This document shows, one piece after another, positions 1 to 6,729 of a stretch of DNA of 40,229 bases (positions within the stretch are counted from its first letter, which is position 1; each line of letters starts with the position of its first letter). The notes beneath the pieces were generated by a model. It did no database searches. It was not told where the DNA came from and was given only the letters and a program-made list of their open reading frames with translations. This stretch comes from an uncultured Clostridia bacterium (GTDB taxonomy: Bacteria > Bacillota > Clostridia > Oscillospirales > Oscillospiraceae), in NCBI GenBank assembly GCA_946625125.1, contig CAMOSU010000009.1, positions 1 through 40,229 of the forward strand. The letters run 5' to 3'. A program made the translations under genes and the position numbers.

Positions 1-2
1 CG

Positions 3-3000
3 CAGACCGCTCCCACTACCTACACCGTCACCGCTGACCCGGGGGATCACGGCAGCGTTAGCTCCGCCAACCCCGTCACGGTAAATGCCAACGGCACAGC
101 CACCTTCACCATCCAGCCGGATGACGGCTACGAGATCGAGAGCGTCAGACTGAACAACAGCAACGGCGCCGCCTCCTTCTCCGACAACACGGTAACGGTC
201 TCCAACGTCACCGGAAACTGCACCGTCACCGTGACCTACAAGGTCGCCGGCTCCTACTACGTCTGGAAGCCTGTGGACGACATCCAGGAGGAAACGCCCT
301 ACCTGATCGGCTTCATCGTTAACGGCACCGTGTACCTGGCGGTGAACTACAACGAGTCTGCCAATTCGTATTATTACAGCAGAAACAGCAACTATTACGG
401 GTACACGGCCATTGCGGAAATGGACGAGACGCATCCGGACTATGTGAAGAGCGTTAGAGGAAACGCCACAGACTTCCTCTACTGTGTTTGGGAATTCAGC
501 GGTTCCCAGAACGGGACCTGGGCCATCACCAGCGGCAGCGATTCAGACTACTACCTGCGTACCGACAGCTCCACAAGCTACGCTGACCTCTACCCCGGTA
601 AGAGCAGTACCTATGGCTCCGGCTGGACCTGGAACAGTGGTGAAAACACCCTTTCCAGAGTTGTGGGAACCACGACCCGTTACGCCCAGTATTACAGCTA
701 TAACAGCGGCAATTACATGAGCGTCATCAGCAATAAGCCCACCAACGGCAGTGTTCAGCTCTATTCCCGTGTCCTGATCACTCCGGCCACGACCTACACC
801 GTGACCTTTGCCGACAGCCTGGATGAGAACAACACCGTCGAGGTCGAGGTGGAGGAGGGGCAGGGCGTTCCCACTGACCAGGTGCCAAATCCCGATGACC
901 CCGCCAGCCCCTTTAACCATGAGGATCAGCACTACTACTTCATCGGCTGGAACCGTGAGTACGACAACGTCACCGGCGACATCACCGTGACCGCCCTCTA
1001 CGAATACCGCCAGGACGGCTACTACACCGTCACCTTCCGCGACTGGAACGGCGCGATTCTCCAGGTCAACGGCCAGAATACCCAGATCGTTGCCGAGGGC
1101 CGGAACGCCGTTGCCCCCGCCATCCCCACCCGGACCGGCTACTACTTCAAGTCCTGGGACAAGGACCTGCGGAACGTCACCCAGAACATGACCGTCTACG
1201 CCACCTACGCCTCCATCGTGACCAAGCTCTACACGGTGAACCTGAAGGCCGTCTACGGACCTGTCGTGCCGCTGGAAAAGACCCACGTCAACTGGTATGC
1301 CAATAACGATACCAACGGCAGCATGGAGTCTGAGAAAGTCACCATCAACGAGAACATCAACATCCAGAGCCTGACAAGCTATCGTGACAGCGCTGACGGC
1401 AGCGTGCTGAAAAATGACGGCTACACCTTCCTGGGCTGGGCCAGAATGCCTGAGTACGTCAAAATGGAGCATGAGGGCAGGGATTATGTCCATGATGGAA
1501 GCGAAGATCCCATCCTCGGCGCCCGCATCCTCCAGTACAACGATCTGACGGATCAGGACCTTTGGCTGGTCTACAACGAGGCCGATAAGGAACACCCGGA
1601 CCCGTACTTCACCGTCCGTGAGGAAGGCGCCCTGCTGAACGGCGGCGCGGCCTTCCAGCACATCGCGGCCAACGAGAACGATCCCTATCACGGTCTCTAC
1701 GCCGTATGGAAGCGGGACGTGTTCTACGTCATGCACTCCTCCAACGGCGACCTGGAAGCTGTGGGTATGCCCGTTGACAACAGCGAAACCGGCCTCGCCG
1801 TGGATGGTCTGAGCTACAAGGTTGGCACCTTCGACCTGACCTCTCTGGTCCGTGACGGAAACCTCTACGGCGGATACTACAGCGTCTACGGCGGCGCTGA
1901 CGACGCCGCGGTCACCAGAGCGGCGCAGTCCTTCACCTTTGCCGGGCAAAGAGGCTGGGTTGCCTCCAGCTTGAGCCAGGTGGAAGCCGTCCACAGTGTG
2001 AATACCTGGACCGGCAGCAACAGCTTCCTCTTCACGGCCTACAACGGTGATTACAGCTTCGTTTCTGCCAATGGCACCGTCACCAACAAGCCTGTTTACG
2101 AAAAAGATGAAACCGGCAGACCGGTGCTGATTTCCTCCAGATTCTGGACAGCCGCCAATGCCTACAGCACGGCCATCGGAACGGCTATGAGACCCACGGC
2201 CGGCGAGGTCTATTATCTGAAGGAGGTCCCCGACGCCTACCTGCGCTCCAGGATCGCCTACGTGAAGAATACGGGCGATACCGAGGTTGTCAACAACTAT
2301 CTGCTCTCCTACGTGGATGACAATCTCTACCGGAACATCGGCTTCAAGTATGCCCCGGGCGATTCCATCAAGTACACCCGCAGTCAGCAACTGAGTCGGT
2401 ACGATCATCTGACCAGCACCTTCACTCTTGAAACGAATGGTGCCGGCAATTCCTCCGTCGTCATCAACAACGACACCTTCGGACTCGAGCACGGTCTTGT
2501 CTCCGTGAAGGACGTGAGTGCTCTGCTGGAGAACGAAGAGATGACTATGATCCCCATGTGGCAGACCTATGACGGCGTTCTGGTTGAGAACGATCCGATG
2601 TACCTCTACGTGGAAGGCAACAGCATTTCCTGCCTCAGAAACTTCCCGGATGTCCTCTACGTGGACATGAACGGCGCCCTCGGTTGGGACGGCAATTCTA
2701 TGGATTGGCTGGAGGCCGGTGCGGTTCCCTACGTTTACTTCTGCAACGACGAAGAGGAAATGCAGGTGTTCGTTGAGCTGGTGCAGGTGGGAGACAGCAG
2801 CATTTACATGGCTGACATCCCCAGAAACGTCCAGATCAAAACCATCAACATCATCCGTATGAATCCCGCTTACGATGAGCCTGTGTGGACGAACCCCGAC
2901 TGTATCTGGACACAGACGAATGATATCGCCTTCAACTGGACCGCGGCGAATGACTGCCTGACCTCCTTTAAGGCATCTAGGTCTGACGCAAGCTGGGGCG

Positions 3001-3014
3001 CCTACACACCCTGA
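3..3014 (+). CDS. Large secreted or surface protein with InlB-type repeats, 3' part only
   Basis: The reading frame is open from the first bases of the window, so the gene begins upstream; the track start at 231 is an internal GTG. The visible 1003 codons begin with a divergent B-repeat-like segment (ending near base 240). A tyrosine- and serine-rich domain follows (about 243-780). Two InlB/Flg_new-type repeats come next, each starting YTVTF (about 793-1000 and 1018-1212). The C-terminal 600 residues I do not recognise. Such repeats occur in extracellular adhesin-like proteins of Gram-positive gut bacteria. The C-terminus ends SWGAYTP, with no LPXTG sorting signal or terminal membrane segment, so any anchor must lie in the missing N-terminal part. 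An adhesive or structural role is inferred from the repeats only. Confidence 0.8.
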   Translation, partial: QTAPTTYTVTADPGDHGSVSSANPVTVNANGTATFTIQPDDGYEIESVRLNNSNGAASFSDNTVTVSNVTGNCTVTVTYKVAGSYYVWKPVDDIQEETPYLIGFIVNGTVYLAVNYNESANSYYYSRNSNYYGYTAIAEMDETHPDYVKSVRGNATDFLYCVWEFSGSQNGTWAITSGSDSDYYLRTDSSTSYADLYPGKSSTYGSGWTWNSGENTLSRVVGTTTRYAQYYSYNSGNYMSVISNKPTNGSVQLYSRVLITPATTYTVTFADSLDENNTVEVEVEEGQGVPTDQVPNPDDPASPFNHEDQHYYFIGWNREYDNVTGDITVTALYEYRQDGYYTVTFRDWNGAILQVNGQNTQIVAEGRNAVAPAIPTRTGYYFKSWDKDLRNVTQNMTVYATYASIVTKLYTVNLKAVYGPVVPLEKTHVNWYANNDTNGSMESEKVTINENINIQSLTSYRDSADGSVLKNDGYTFLGWARMPEYVKMEHEGRDYVHDGSEDPILGARILQYNDLTDQDLWLVYNEADKEHPDPYFTVREEGALLNGGAAFQHIAANENDPYHGLYAVWKRDVFYVMHSSNGDLEAVGMPVDNSETGLAVDGLSYKVGTFDLTSLVRDGNLYGGYYSVYGGADDAAVTRAAQSFTFAGQRGWVASSLSQVEAVHSVNTWTGSNSFLFTAYNGDYSFVSANGTVTNKPVYEKDETGRPVLISSRFWTAANAYSTAIGTAMRPTAGEVYYLKEVPDAYLRSRIAYVKNTGDTEVVNNYLLSYVDDNLYRNIGFKYAPGDSIKYTRSQQLSRYDHLTSTFTLETNGAGNSSVVINNDTFGLEHGLVSVKDVSALLENEEMTMIPMWQTYDGVLVENDPMYLYVEGNSISCLRNFPDVLYVDMNGALGWDGNSMDWLEAGAVPYVYFCNDEEEMQVFVELVQVGDSSIYMADIPRNVQIKTINIIRMNPAYDEPVWTNPDCIWTQTNDIAFNWTAANDCLTSFKASRSDASWGAYTP

Positions 3015-3037
3015 GAACCAACCGCAGCCTGAACAAT

Positions 3038-3062
3038 GCCGGGGGAGCGTCCCTCCCCCGGC
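3038..3062 (+). terminator. Strong GC hairpin after the surface protein gene
   Basis: A perfect 10-bp stem (GCCGGGGGAG / CTCCCCCGGC) with a five-base loop starts 24 bases after the stop codon. There is no T-run behind it, so it may be a transcript-end stabiliser or a weak terminator rather than a classical intrinsic one. Confidence 0.5.
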
Positions 3063-3083
3063 TCCAAAAGAACAGCCCGCCCC

Positions 3084-3120
3084 GTCATTCTGAGCGAAGC
3101 GCGGGGGAGACGAAGAATCC
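3084..3120. repeat. Interrupted copy of the CATTCTGAGCG...GAAGAATCC repeat
   Basis: This sequence is the same imperfect palindrome seen intact at 27861-27885 and six times inside the kinase gene at 4211-4444. Here the core is split by about ten extra bases (CGGGGGAGAC). It lies between the surface protein gene and the small lipoprotein gene. Confidence 0.7.
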
Positions 3121-3183
3121 CCTCCTTCGCCCTTGCCGAGGCCGGAAGCTGTCTTACAAACCCACCGAAACGGAGGCATGTTC

Positions 3184-3417
3184 ATGCGTCATGTCAGTCT
3201 GCTCCTTGTTCTGCTTCTGCTGACCGCTCTGCTGCTGGTCGGCTGCACAGACAACGATACGGAGCAAAGTACAGATCCTGTACAAGCAAGCAACTCGATC
3301 CCTGTGAATTCTGGCGGCGAGCCCGCACCCAATACGACCGCTCCCATCCCTACTGAGCTCGAAACCCAGGAGGAAGTAGTGATCGACGTGACCGGACAAC
3401 CCGTCGTCGGCGGATAA
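3184..3417 (+). CDS. Small lipoprotein of unknown function
   Basis: The product is 77 residues. A hydrophobic signal (MRHVSLLLVLLLLTALLLVGC) ends in a lipobox LVGC, so the mature protein should be lipid-anchored outside the membrane with a tail of about 57 residues. The tail is polar, rich in T, N, P and E, and has no recognisable domain. The start at 3184 is chosen because GGAGG at 3172-3176 lies seven bases upstream; the track start at 3133 has no such site. The last residues, TGQPVVGG, resemble the end of the next gene product (NQPVAYGG). Function is not known. It may belong with the kinase/PqqD genes downstream, but this is only positional. Confidence 0.7.
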   Translation: MRHVSLLLVLLLLTALLLVGCTDNDTEQSTDPVQASNSIPVNSGGEPAPNTTAPIPTELETQEEVVIDVTGQPVVGG

Positions 3418-3446
3418 TTCGATATTTTGAATGGAGGAATAGTCTT

Positions 3447-3725
3447 ATGGGTGTGATGATTCGTCTTTTTGACCCCACAAACCCGCCTACTCCCGGCGAC
3501 GGGATATTTTACTACTACCTGTCAAGCGATGAGTTTGACGAACTCACGACTGTCTGGCCGGAAATCGCGGGGGTTTTTAACCTGAGAAGAAACAACGATA
3601 CCCGCTTCTGGGCCCTCGGTTCTGATGTAGATGCTGATCCCTATGTCTGGCAGTTTCTCTATGACAACGATTGCCTGAACGGCTTGTATCTGCTCTCAAA
3701 TCAACCTGTGGCGTACGGCGGTTGA
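3447..3725 (+). CDS. Small acidic protein of unknown function, possible substrate of the downstream tailoring genes
   Basis: The product is 92 residues with no signal peptide or membrane segment; it is acidic and rich in D, Y and W. GGAGG at 3433-3437 lies nine bases before the ATG. I do not recognise a family. It starts 29 bases after the lipoprotein gene, and its C-terminus QPVAYGG echoes that of the lipoprotein although the codons differ, so this is not a recent DNA duplication. A hairpin separates it from the HprK-like, PqqD-like and nucleotidyltransferase genes. That is a common position for a RiPP precursor, but 92 residues is long and no leader/core boundary is evident, so the precursor role is speculative. 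Confidence 0.6.
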   Translation: MGVMIRLFDPTNPPTPGDGIFYYYLSSDEFDELTTVWPEIAGVFNLRRNNDTRFWALGSDVDADPYVWQFLYDNDCLNGLYLLSNQPVAYGG

Positions 3726-3752
3726 GCCAGTTTTGAAAAACTCATAACAAAA

Positions 3753-3787
3753 AACCGGCGCCAGCGACATAGTCACTGGCGCAGGTT
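3753..3787. terminator. Hairpin between small ORF and kinase gene, better terminator on the - strand
   Basis: The stem AACC-g-GCGCCAG pairs with CTGGCGC-a-GGTT around an 11-base loop. Read on the - strand it is followed by GGTTTTTTG, a good intrinsic terminator. Read on the + strand only GGTTCTTATC follows, so it could act as a leaky attenuator between 3447-3725 and the kinase gene. Confidence 0.55.
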
Positions 3788-3813
3788 CTTATCATGTGAC
3801 GGGAGGATTTCCC

Positions 3814-4740
3814 ATGAGTCAAGTCTGGTCTGTCACCTTGGCCGGGGTCGAGCTGCCCTGCGTGTTTCGCTTCCCGGATACCCGGCGATACTTTTCCGCG
3901 CTCCCCTCCCGGAAGGAAGCGGCGCTGCCGGACCCGGTCTGTATTCGGGAAGGGGAGTGGAGGGACGCGGTGAAAGCCATGCCCGCAAACGCCCATACGG
4001 AGTACAGCGTCCTCACGGCCTCCTTCGGGGACGCGCTGCTGGACTTTGATCGGATGATCCTGCACGGTGTTGCTCTGCGCAGGGGAGACCGCGCATGGCT
4101 GATCTGCGGAAACAGCGGCGTCGGCAAATCCACCCAGGCGCGTAAGCTGCAGGAGCTGCGCCCCGGTGAATTCAGCGTGATCTGCGGTGACCGCCCGATC
4201 CTGCAATTCTGTCATTCTGAGCGCAGCGAAGAATCCGTCCCCATCCCCCGTCCTTCTGAGCGCAGCGAAGAATCCGTCCCCGCCCCCCGTCCTTCTGAGC
4301 GCGGCGAAGAATCCGTCCCCGCCCTCCGTCATTCTGAGCGGAGCGAAGAATCCGTCCCCGCCCCCCGTCCTTCTGAGCGCGGCGAAGAATCCGTCCCCGC
4401 CCTCCGTCATTCTGAGCGGAGCGAAGAATCCGTCCCCATCCTTGTCCACCCCTCCCCCTGGAACGGCAAGGAAAACTGGCACGGCGCCCCAGCCGCGCCC
4501 CTGGCCGGCGTCATCATCCTGAAGCGCGGTGAGGAAAACACCGTCACCCCGCTCCCTCCGGCGGCAGCCTCCCTTGCGATGTTCCAATTCGTCATACAGA
4601 CCTATTGGGAGAAGGAGAGAATACTTGCCGCCGCCCGACGCACGGAGGAGCTGCTCCAATCGGTCCCCGTCTGGAGAATGACAAGCCATGAACTCCCCGA
4701 CTCCACAAGCCTCCTTCTGGAGACTGTGTTTTCCGGGTAA
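3814..4740 (+). CDS. HPr-kinase-like P-loop protein (RiPP-cluster type) with in-frame repeat insertion
   Basis: The product is 308 residues. It has a Walker A motif GNSGVGKST (about residues 99-107), a GDRPIL strand (about 125-130) and the segment HPSPWNGKENWHG (from about 212). These are the landmarks of the HprK-like kinases found beside PqqD-like genes in lasso-peptide and SynChlorMet-type clusters, where they phosphorylate a precursor peptide. The start at 3814 is set by GGAGG seven bases upstream; the track GTG at 3796 lies before that site. Between GDRPILQF and the HPSPW segment lie six 13-residue repeats of the type SERSEESVPAPRP (about residues 134-210), encoded by a DNA repeat also found between genes. 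The kinase substrate is unknown, and the insertion may impair or leave intact the activity. Confidence 0.75.
   Translation: MSQVWSVTLAGVELPCVFRFPDTRRYFSALPSRKEAALPDPVCIREGEWRDAVKAMPANAHTEYSVLTASFGDALLDFDRMILHGVALRRGDRAWLICGNSGVGKSTQARKLQELRPGEFSVICGDRPILQFCHSERSEESVPIPRPSERSEESVPAPRPSERGEESVPALRHSERSEESVPAPRPSERGEESVPALRHSERSEESVPILVHPSPWNGKENWHGAPAAPLAGVIILKRGEENTVTPLPPAAASLAMFQFVIQTYWEKERILAAARRTEELLQSVPVWRMTSHELPDSTSLLLETVFSG
4211..4444 (+). repeat. Six tandem 39-bp repeats inside the kinase gene
   Basis: There are six copies of a 39-bp unit starting GTCATTCTGAGCGCAGCGAA or GTCCTTCTGAGCGCGGCGAA, at 4211, 4250, 4289, 4328, 4367 and 4406. Thirteen codons per copy keep the frame open. Copies 3-4 and 5-6 are nearly identical pairs, which suggests a 78-bp secondary duplication. 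The core matches the intergenic repeats at 3084 and 27861. Confidence 0.95.
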
Positions 4741-4810
4741 GCAGGTCGTTTCACCGCCGCGCGCTGCTTTTTGTGAGAATCGCGGATTTCAATGAAAAAG
4801 AAGGTGCGAT

Positions 4811-5107
4811 ATGAAATACAAACCACGTCCCGGAATTGTTTATACGAAAATCTGCGGCGTAGGTATTCTGATCCCCACCCGGGCTGTTTTCCACATCTGT
4901 GACCGGGCTGAGGCCCTGAACGGTCTTCAGGACGCTGCCTGGCGTTCGCTCTGCAACGGGAACTCCGTGGAAAATCTGATCAGAGGGTATCAGATTTTAA
5001 AAAAATGCTCCGAAGCGGAGGCGGCAGAGTATTTTGCGTCCTTCTGCGGCAGACTCTGCGAACGGGGCTTTTTGCTCCCCGACAGCGAATCCTCGGAACC
5101 ATCCTGA
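4811..5107 (+). CDS. PqqD-like protein (RiPP recognition element)
   Basis: The product is 98 residues. Its layout matches PqqD-family proteins: an N-terminal beta region (KPRPGIVYTKICGVGILIP), followed by helices with a conserved-looking L-x-x-A-W segment, and a C-terminal helix ending in GRLCERGFLL. PqqD-like proteins bind the leader of a ribosomally made peptide and present it to modifying enzymes. The gene begins 70 bases after the kinase gene on the same strand. In lasso-peptide clusters of the paeninodin type, a kinase, a PqqD-like protein and a nucleotidyltransferase occur together. Here neither the asparagine-synthetase-like cyclase nor the transglutaminase-like protease is present in the window. 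Confidence 0.7.
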   Translation: MKYKPRPGIVYTKICGVGILIPTRAVFHICDRAEALNGLQDAAWRSLCNGNSVENLIRGYQILKKCSEAEAAEYFASFCGRLCERGFLLPDSESSEPS

Positions 5108-5249
5108 GAGAAAGGCTCCCAACTTGCTTTTCGCGTCTGGCTTTCCGCGCTGATTTGTAATCTTAAGCATAAAAAATGGTCAAAATGCTTTCCGATCAGA
5201 CAATTAAAATCAATAATTCGCACAATCTTTACAAAATTCTATTTACGTC

Positions 5250-5278
5250 TTGCAAGATTATATATTGGATGATATAAT
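5250..5278 (+). promoter_or_regulatory. Sigma-A promoter before the nucleotidyltransferase gene
   Basis: TTGCAA and TATAAT are separated by 17 bases inside an AT-rich gap of about 220 bases, which stands out from the GC-rich surroundings. It implies that the nucleotidyltransferase gene can be transcribed apart from the kinase and PqqD-like genes. The gap holds no other gene that I can support. Confidence 0.7.
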
Positions 5279-5335
5279 ATGCACAGATGGATAGATATCA
5301 ATAGCAATGCGTAGTCAGCCGGAAGGAGGATGAAG

Positions 5336-6595
5336 ATGAAGCAGATCGAACAGTTGCTGTTGCTGCTGCTGAGAGCGGCCATTCACAACTTCGAACCCTC
5401 AGATCCCGCGTTGAACCCTGCGGACTGGGAAGCACTGCTGAAGCTCTGCGAATCCCATAAGCTGCTCCCGCTGATCCTGGATACCGCCAGTAAGCTGCCC
5501 TCTTGCCGGGACGCACTGAAAACGATACCCGGCGCCGTAGTGTCGCCTGAGCCTGAAGCCCCCGGCAAGCCCTGGATGGAGCTGGCCCTGGAGCAGGTCG
5601 GACGCCAGGCGATTCAGGAAAATGAATTCTTGAATCTGATCCTCTTTCTTCAAAGCAGAGGCCTCGATCCGGTGGTGCTGAAGGGGCCAGTCTGCCGCTT
5701 GCTCTATCCCAAGCCCCTGCTGCGGCCCTCTGTGGACGACGATCTGTGGATTCCCAGGGAGCAGGCGGAGGCGTACCATGCCGCGATGCTGGACTACGGC
5801 ATGCGTCCCGACGAACCGGAGCAGGACCCGGTGACAAGCTGGGACAACGAATACCACAAGCCGGGCTCGCCCCTCTTCGTGGAAACCAATCAGTTTCTGT
5901 TTGACCCGGAGTCCCCGGTGTTCAACAGCTTCAACGACGCCTTTTCCGGCGCCCGGGACCGGGCGATTTCCTGTGAGGTGCAGGATGTGAGCGTGAAAAC
6001 CCTGGCACCCCAGGACCACCTGCTGTACCTGATTCTCCATGCCTTCAAGCATTTCCTCTACAGCGGCTTCGGCATACGGATCGTTGCGGACATCTGCCTC
6101 TTCACCTGGGCGCATGGAGCCTCCGTGAATTTCCCGAAGCTTCTGGGAAAGTGCAGAGCCTACCGCTGCGAACGCTTTACCGCCGCCGTCTACCGCATCG
6201 GGGAGAAATACCTGGATCTTCCCATCCCGGAGCCCTTTGCCGTGATCCCTGTGGAGGAGGAGGCCCTGCTGACAGACATCCTGCGTTCCGGTCTCCATGG
6301 GGAAGAAATTGACCGGATGCACAGCGCCAACCTCACCATACAGGCGGTGGCGGATCAGAGCCGGGGCAGCTCAGGCGGCCTGCGCGGGAGCCTCTTCCCC
6401 TCCGCCCAAAGCTTGAAGGGCAGGTATCCCTATCTGGAAGCCCGGCCCTGGCTGCTGCCTGTGGCTTGGATCTCCCGGGCGGGAGATTATTGGAAGAACC
6501 GGAAGCGTTACGGCAGCCGGAGTCCCGCCGCGGCCCTGCGCATCGGAAGGGAACGGCTCAGCCTGCTCCGGAGCTACGGCGTGCTGGACGAATGA
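5336..6595 (+). CDS. Nucleotidyltransferase family protein (NTP_transf_5 type)
   Basis: The product is 419 residues. The motif VVLKGPVCRLLYP followed by RPSVDDDLWI (residues about 113-139) is the typical KG...R..xDxDL signature of the NTP_transf_5 group of polymerase-beta-fold nucleotidyltransferases. Members occur in surface-polysaccharide and RiPP clusters, including paeninodin-type lasso-peptide loci. Their substrate is generally not known. I place the start at 5336 because AGGAGG at 5324-5329 is six bases upstream; the track ATG at 5330 abuts that site. The gene has its own promoter, and an intrinsic terminator follows. It probably acts in the cytoplasm on the same pathway as the kinase and PqqD-like protein, but this rests on position. 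Confidence 0.8.
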   Translation: MKQIEQLLLLLLRAAIHNFEPSDPALNPADWEALLKLCESHKLLPLILDTASKLPSCRDALKTIPGAVVSPEPEAPGKPWMELALEQVGRQAIQENEFLNLILFLQSRGLDPVVLKGPVCRLLYPKPLLRPSVDDDLWIPREQAEAYHAAMLDYGMRPDEPEQDPVTSWDNEYHKPGSPLFVETNQFLFDPESPVFNSFNDAFSGARDRAISCEVQDVSVKTLAPQDHLLYLILHAFKHFLYSGFGIRIVADICLFTWAHGASVNFPKLLGKCRAYRCERFTAAVYRIGEKYLDLPIPEPFAVIPVEEEALLTDILRSGLHGEEIDRMHSANLTIQAVADQSRGSSGGLRGSLFPSAQSLKGRYPYLEARPWLLPVAWISRAGDYWKNRKRYGSRSPAAALRIGRERLSLLRSYGVLDE

Positions 6596-6618
6596 CATCG
6601 GAATTATGCACCAATCAG

Positions 6619-6651
6619 CCCACAAGGGAGCGGCATTCCTTGTGGGTTTTT
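6619..6651 (+). terminator. Intrinsic terminator of the nucleotidyltransferase gene
   Basis: A perfect stem CCCACAAGG / CCTTGTGGG is followed at once by TTTTT, 24 bases after the stop codon. Confidence 0.9.
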
Positions 6652-6729
6652 GCGTCTTGACGCGGGTTCAAAGATATGATAAAAGATATGCTCAGATGAA
6701 AAAGCTACAAGCAGCGAGGAGTAAATACC

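Noticed and set aside
231-233. Track start (GTG) of the first gene
   Set aside because: The frame is open to the window edge and already encodes repeat-type sequence upstream, so the true start lies outside the window.
543-3185. 880-residue antisense ORF (and similarly long ones at 6604-8418, 13445-15265, 17292-19175, 22242-24482)
   Set aside because: They lie opposite well-supported genes, are low-complexity in G, V, H and A or Q, and match no family; long antisense frames are common in GC-rich coding DNA.
4187-4522. 111-residue + strand ORF rich in LSAAKNPSP repeats
   Set aside because: It is the second frame of the 39-bp repeats inside the kinase gene; the kinase frame has Walker A and other conserved motifs on both sides.
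6657-6692. Possible promoter TTGACG before the Bmp-like gene
   Set aside because: No TATAAT-like box lies at 16-18 bases; the best candidates (TATGAT, TATGCT) are at 12 and 24 bases, so I did not list it.
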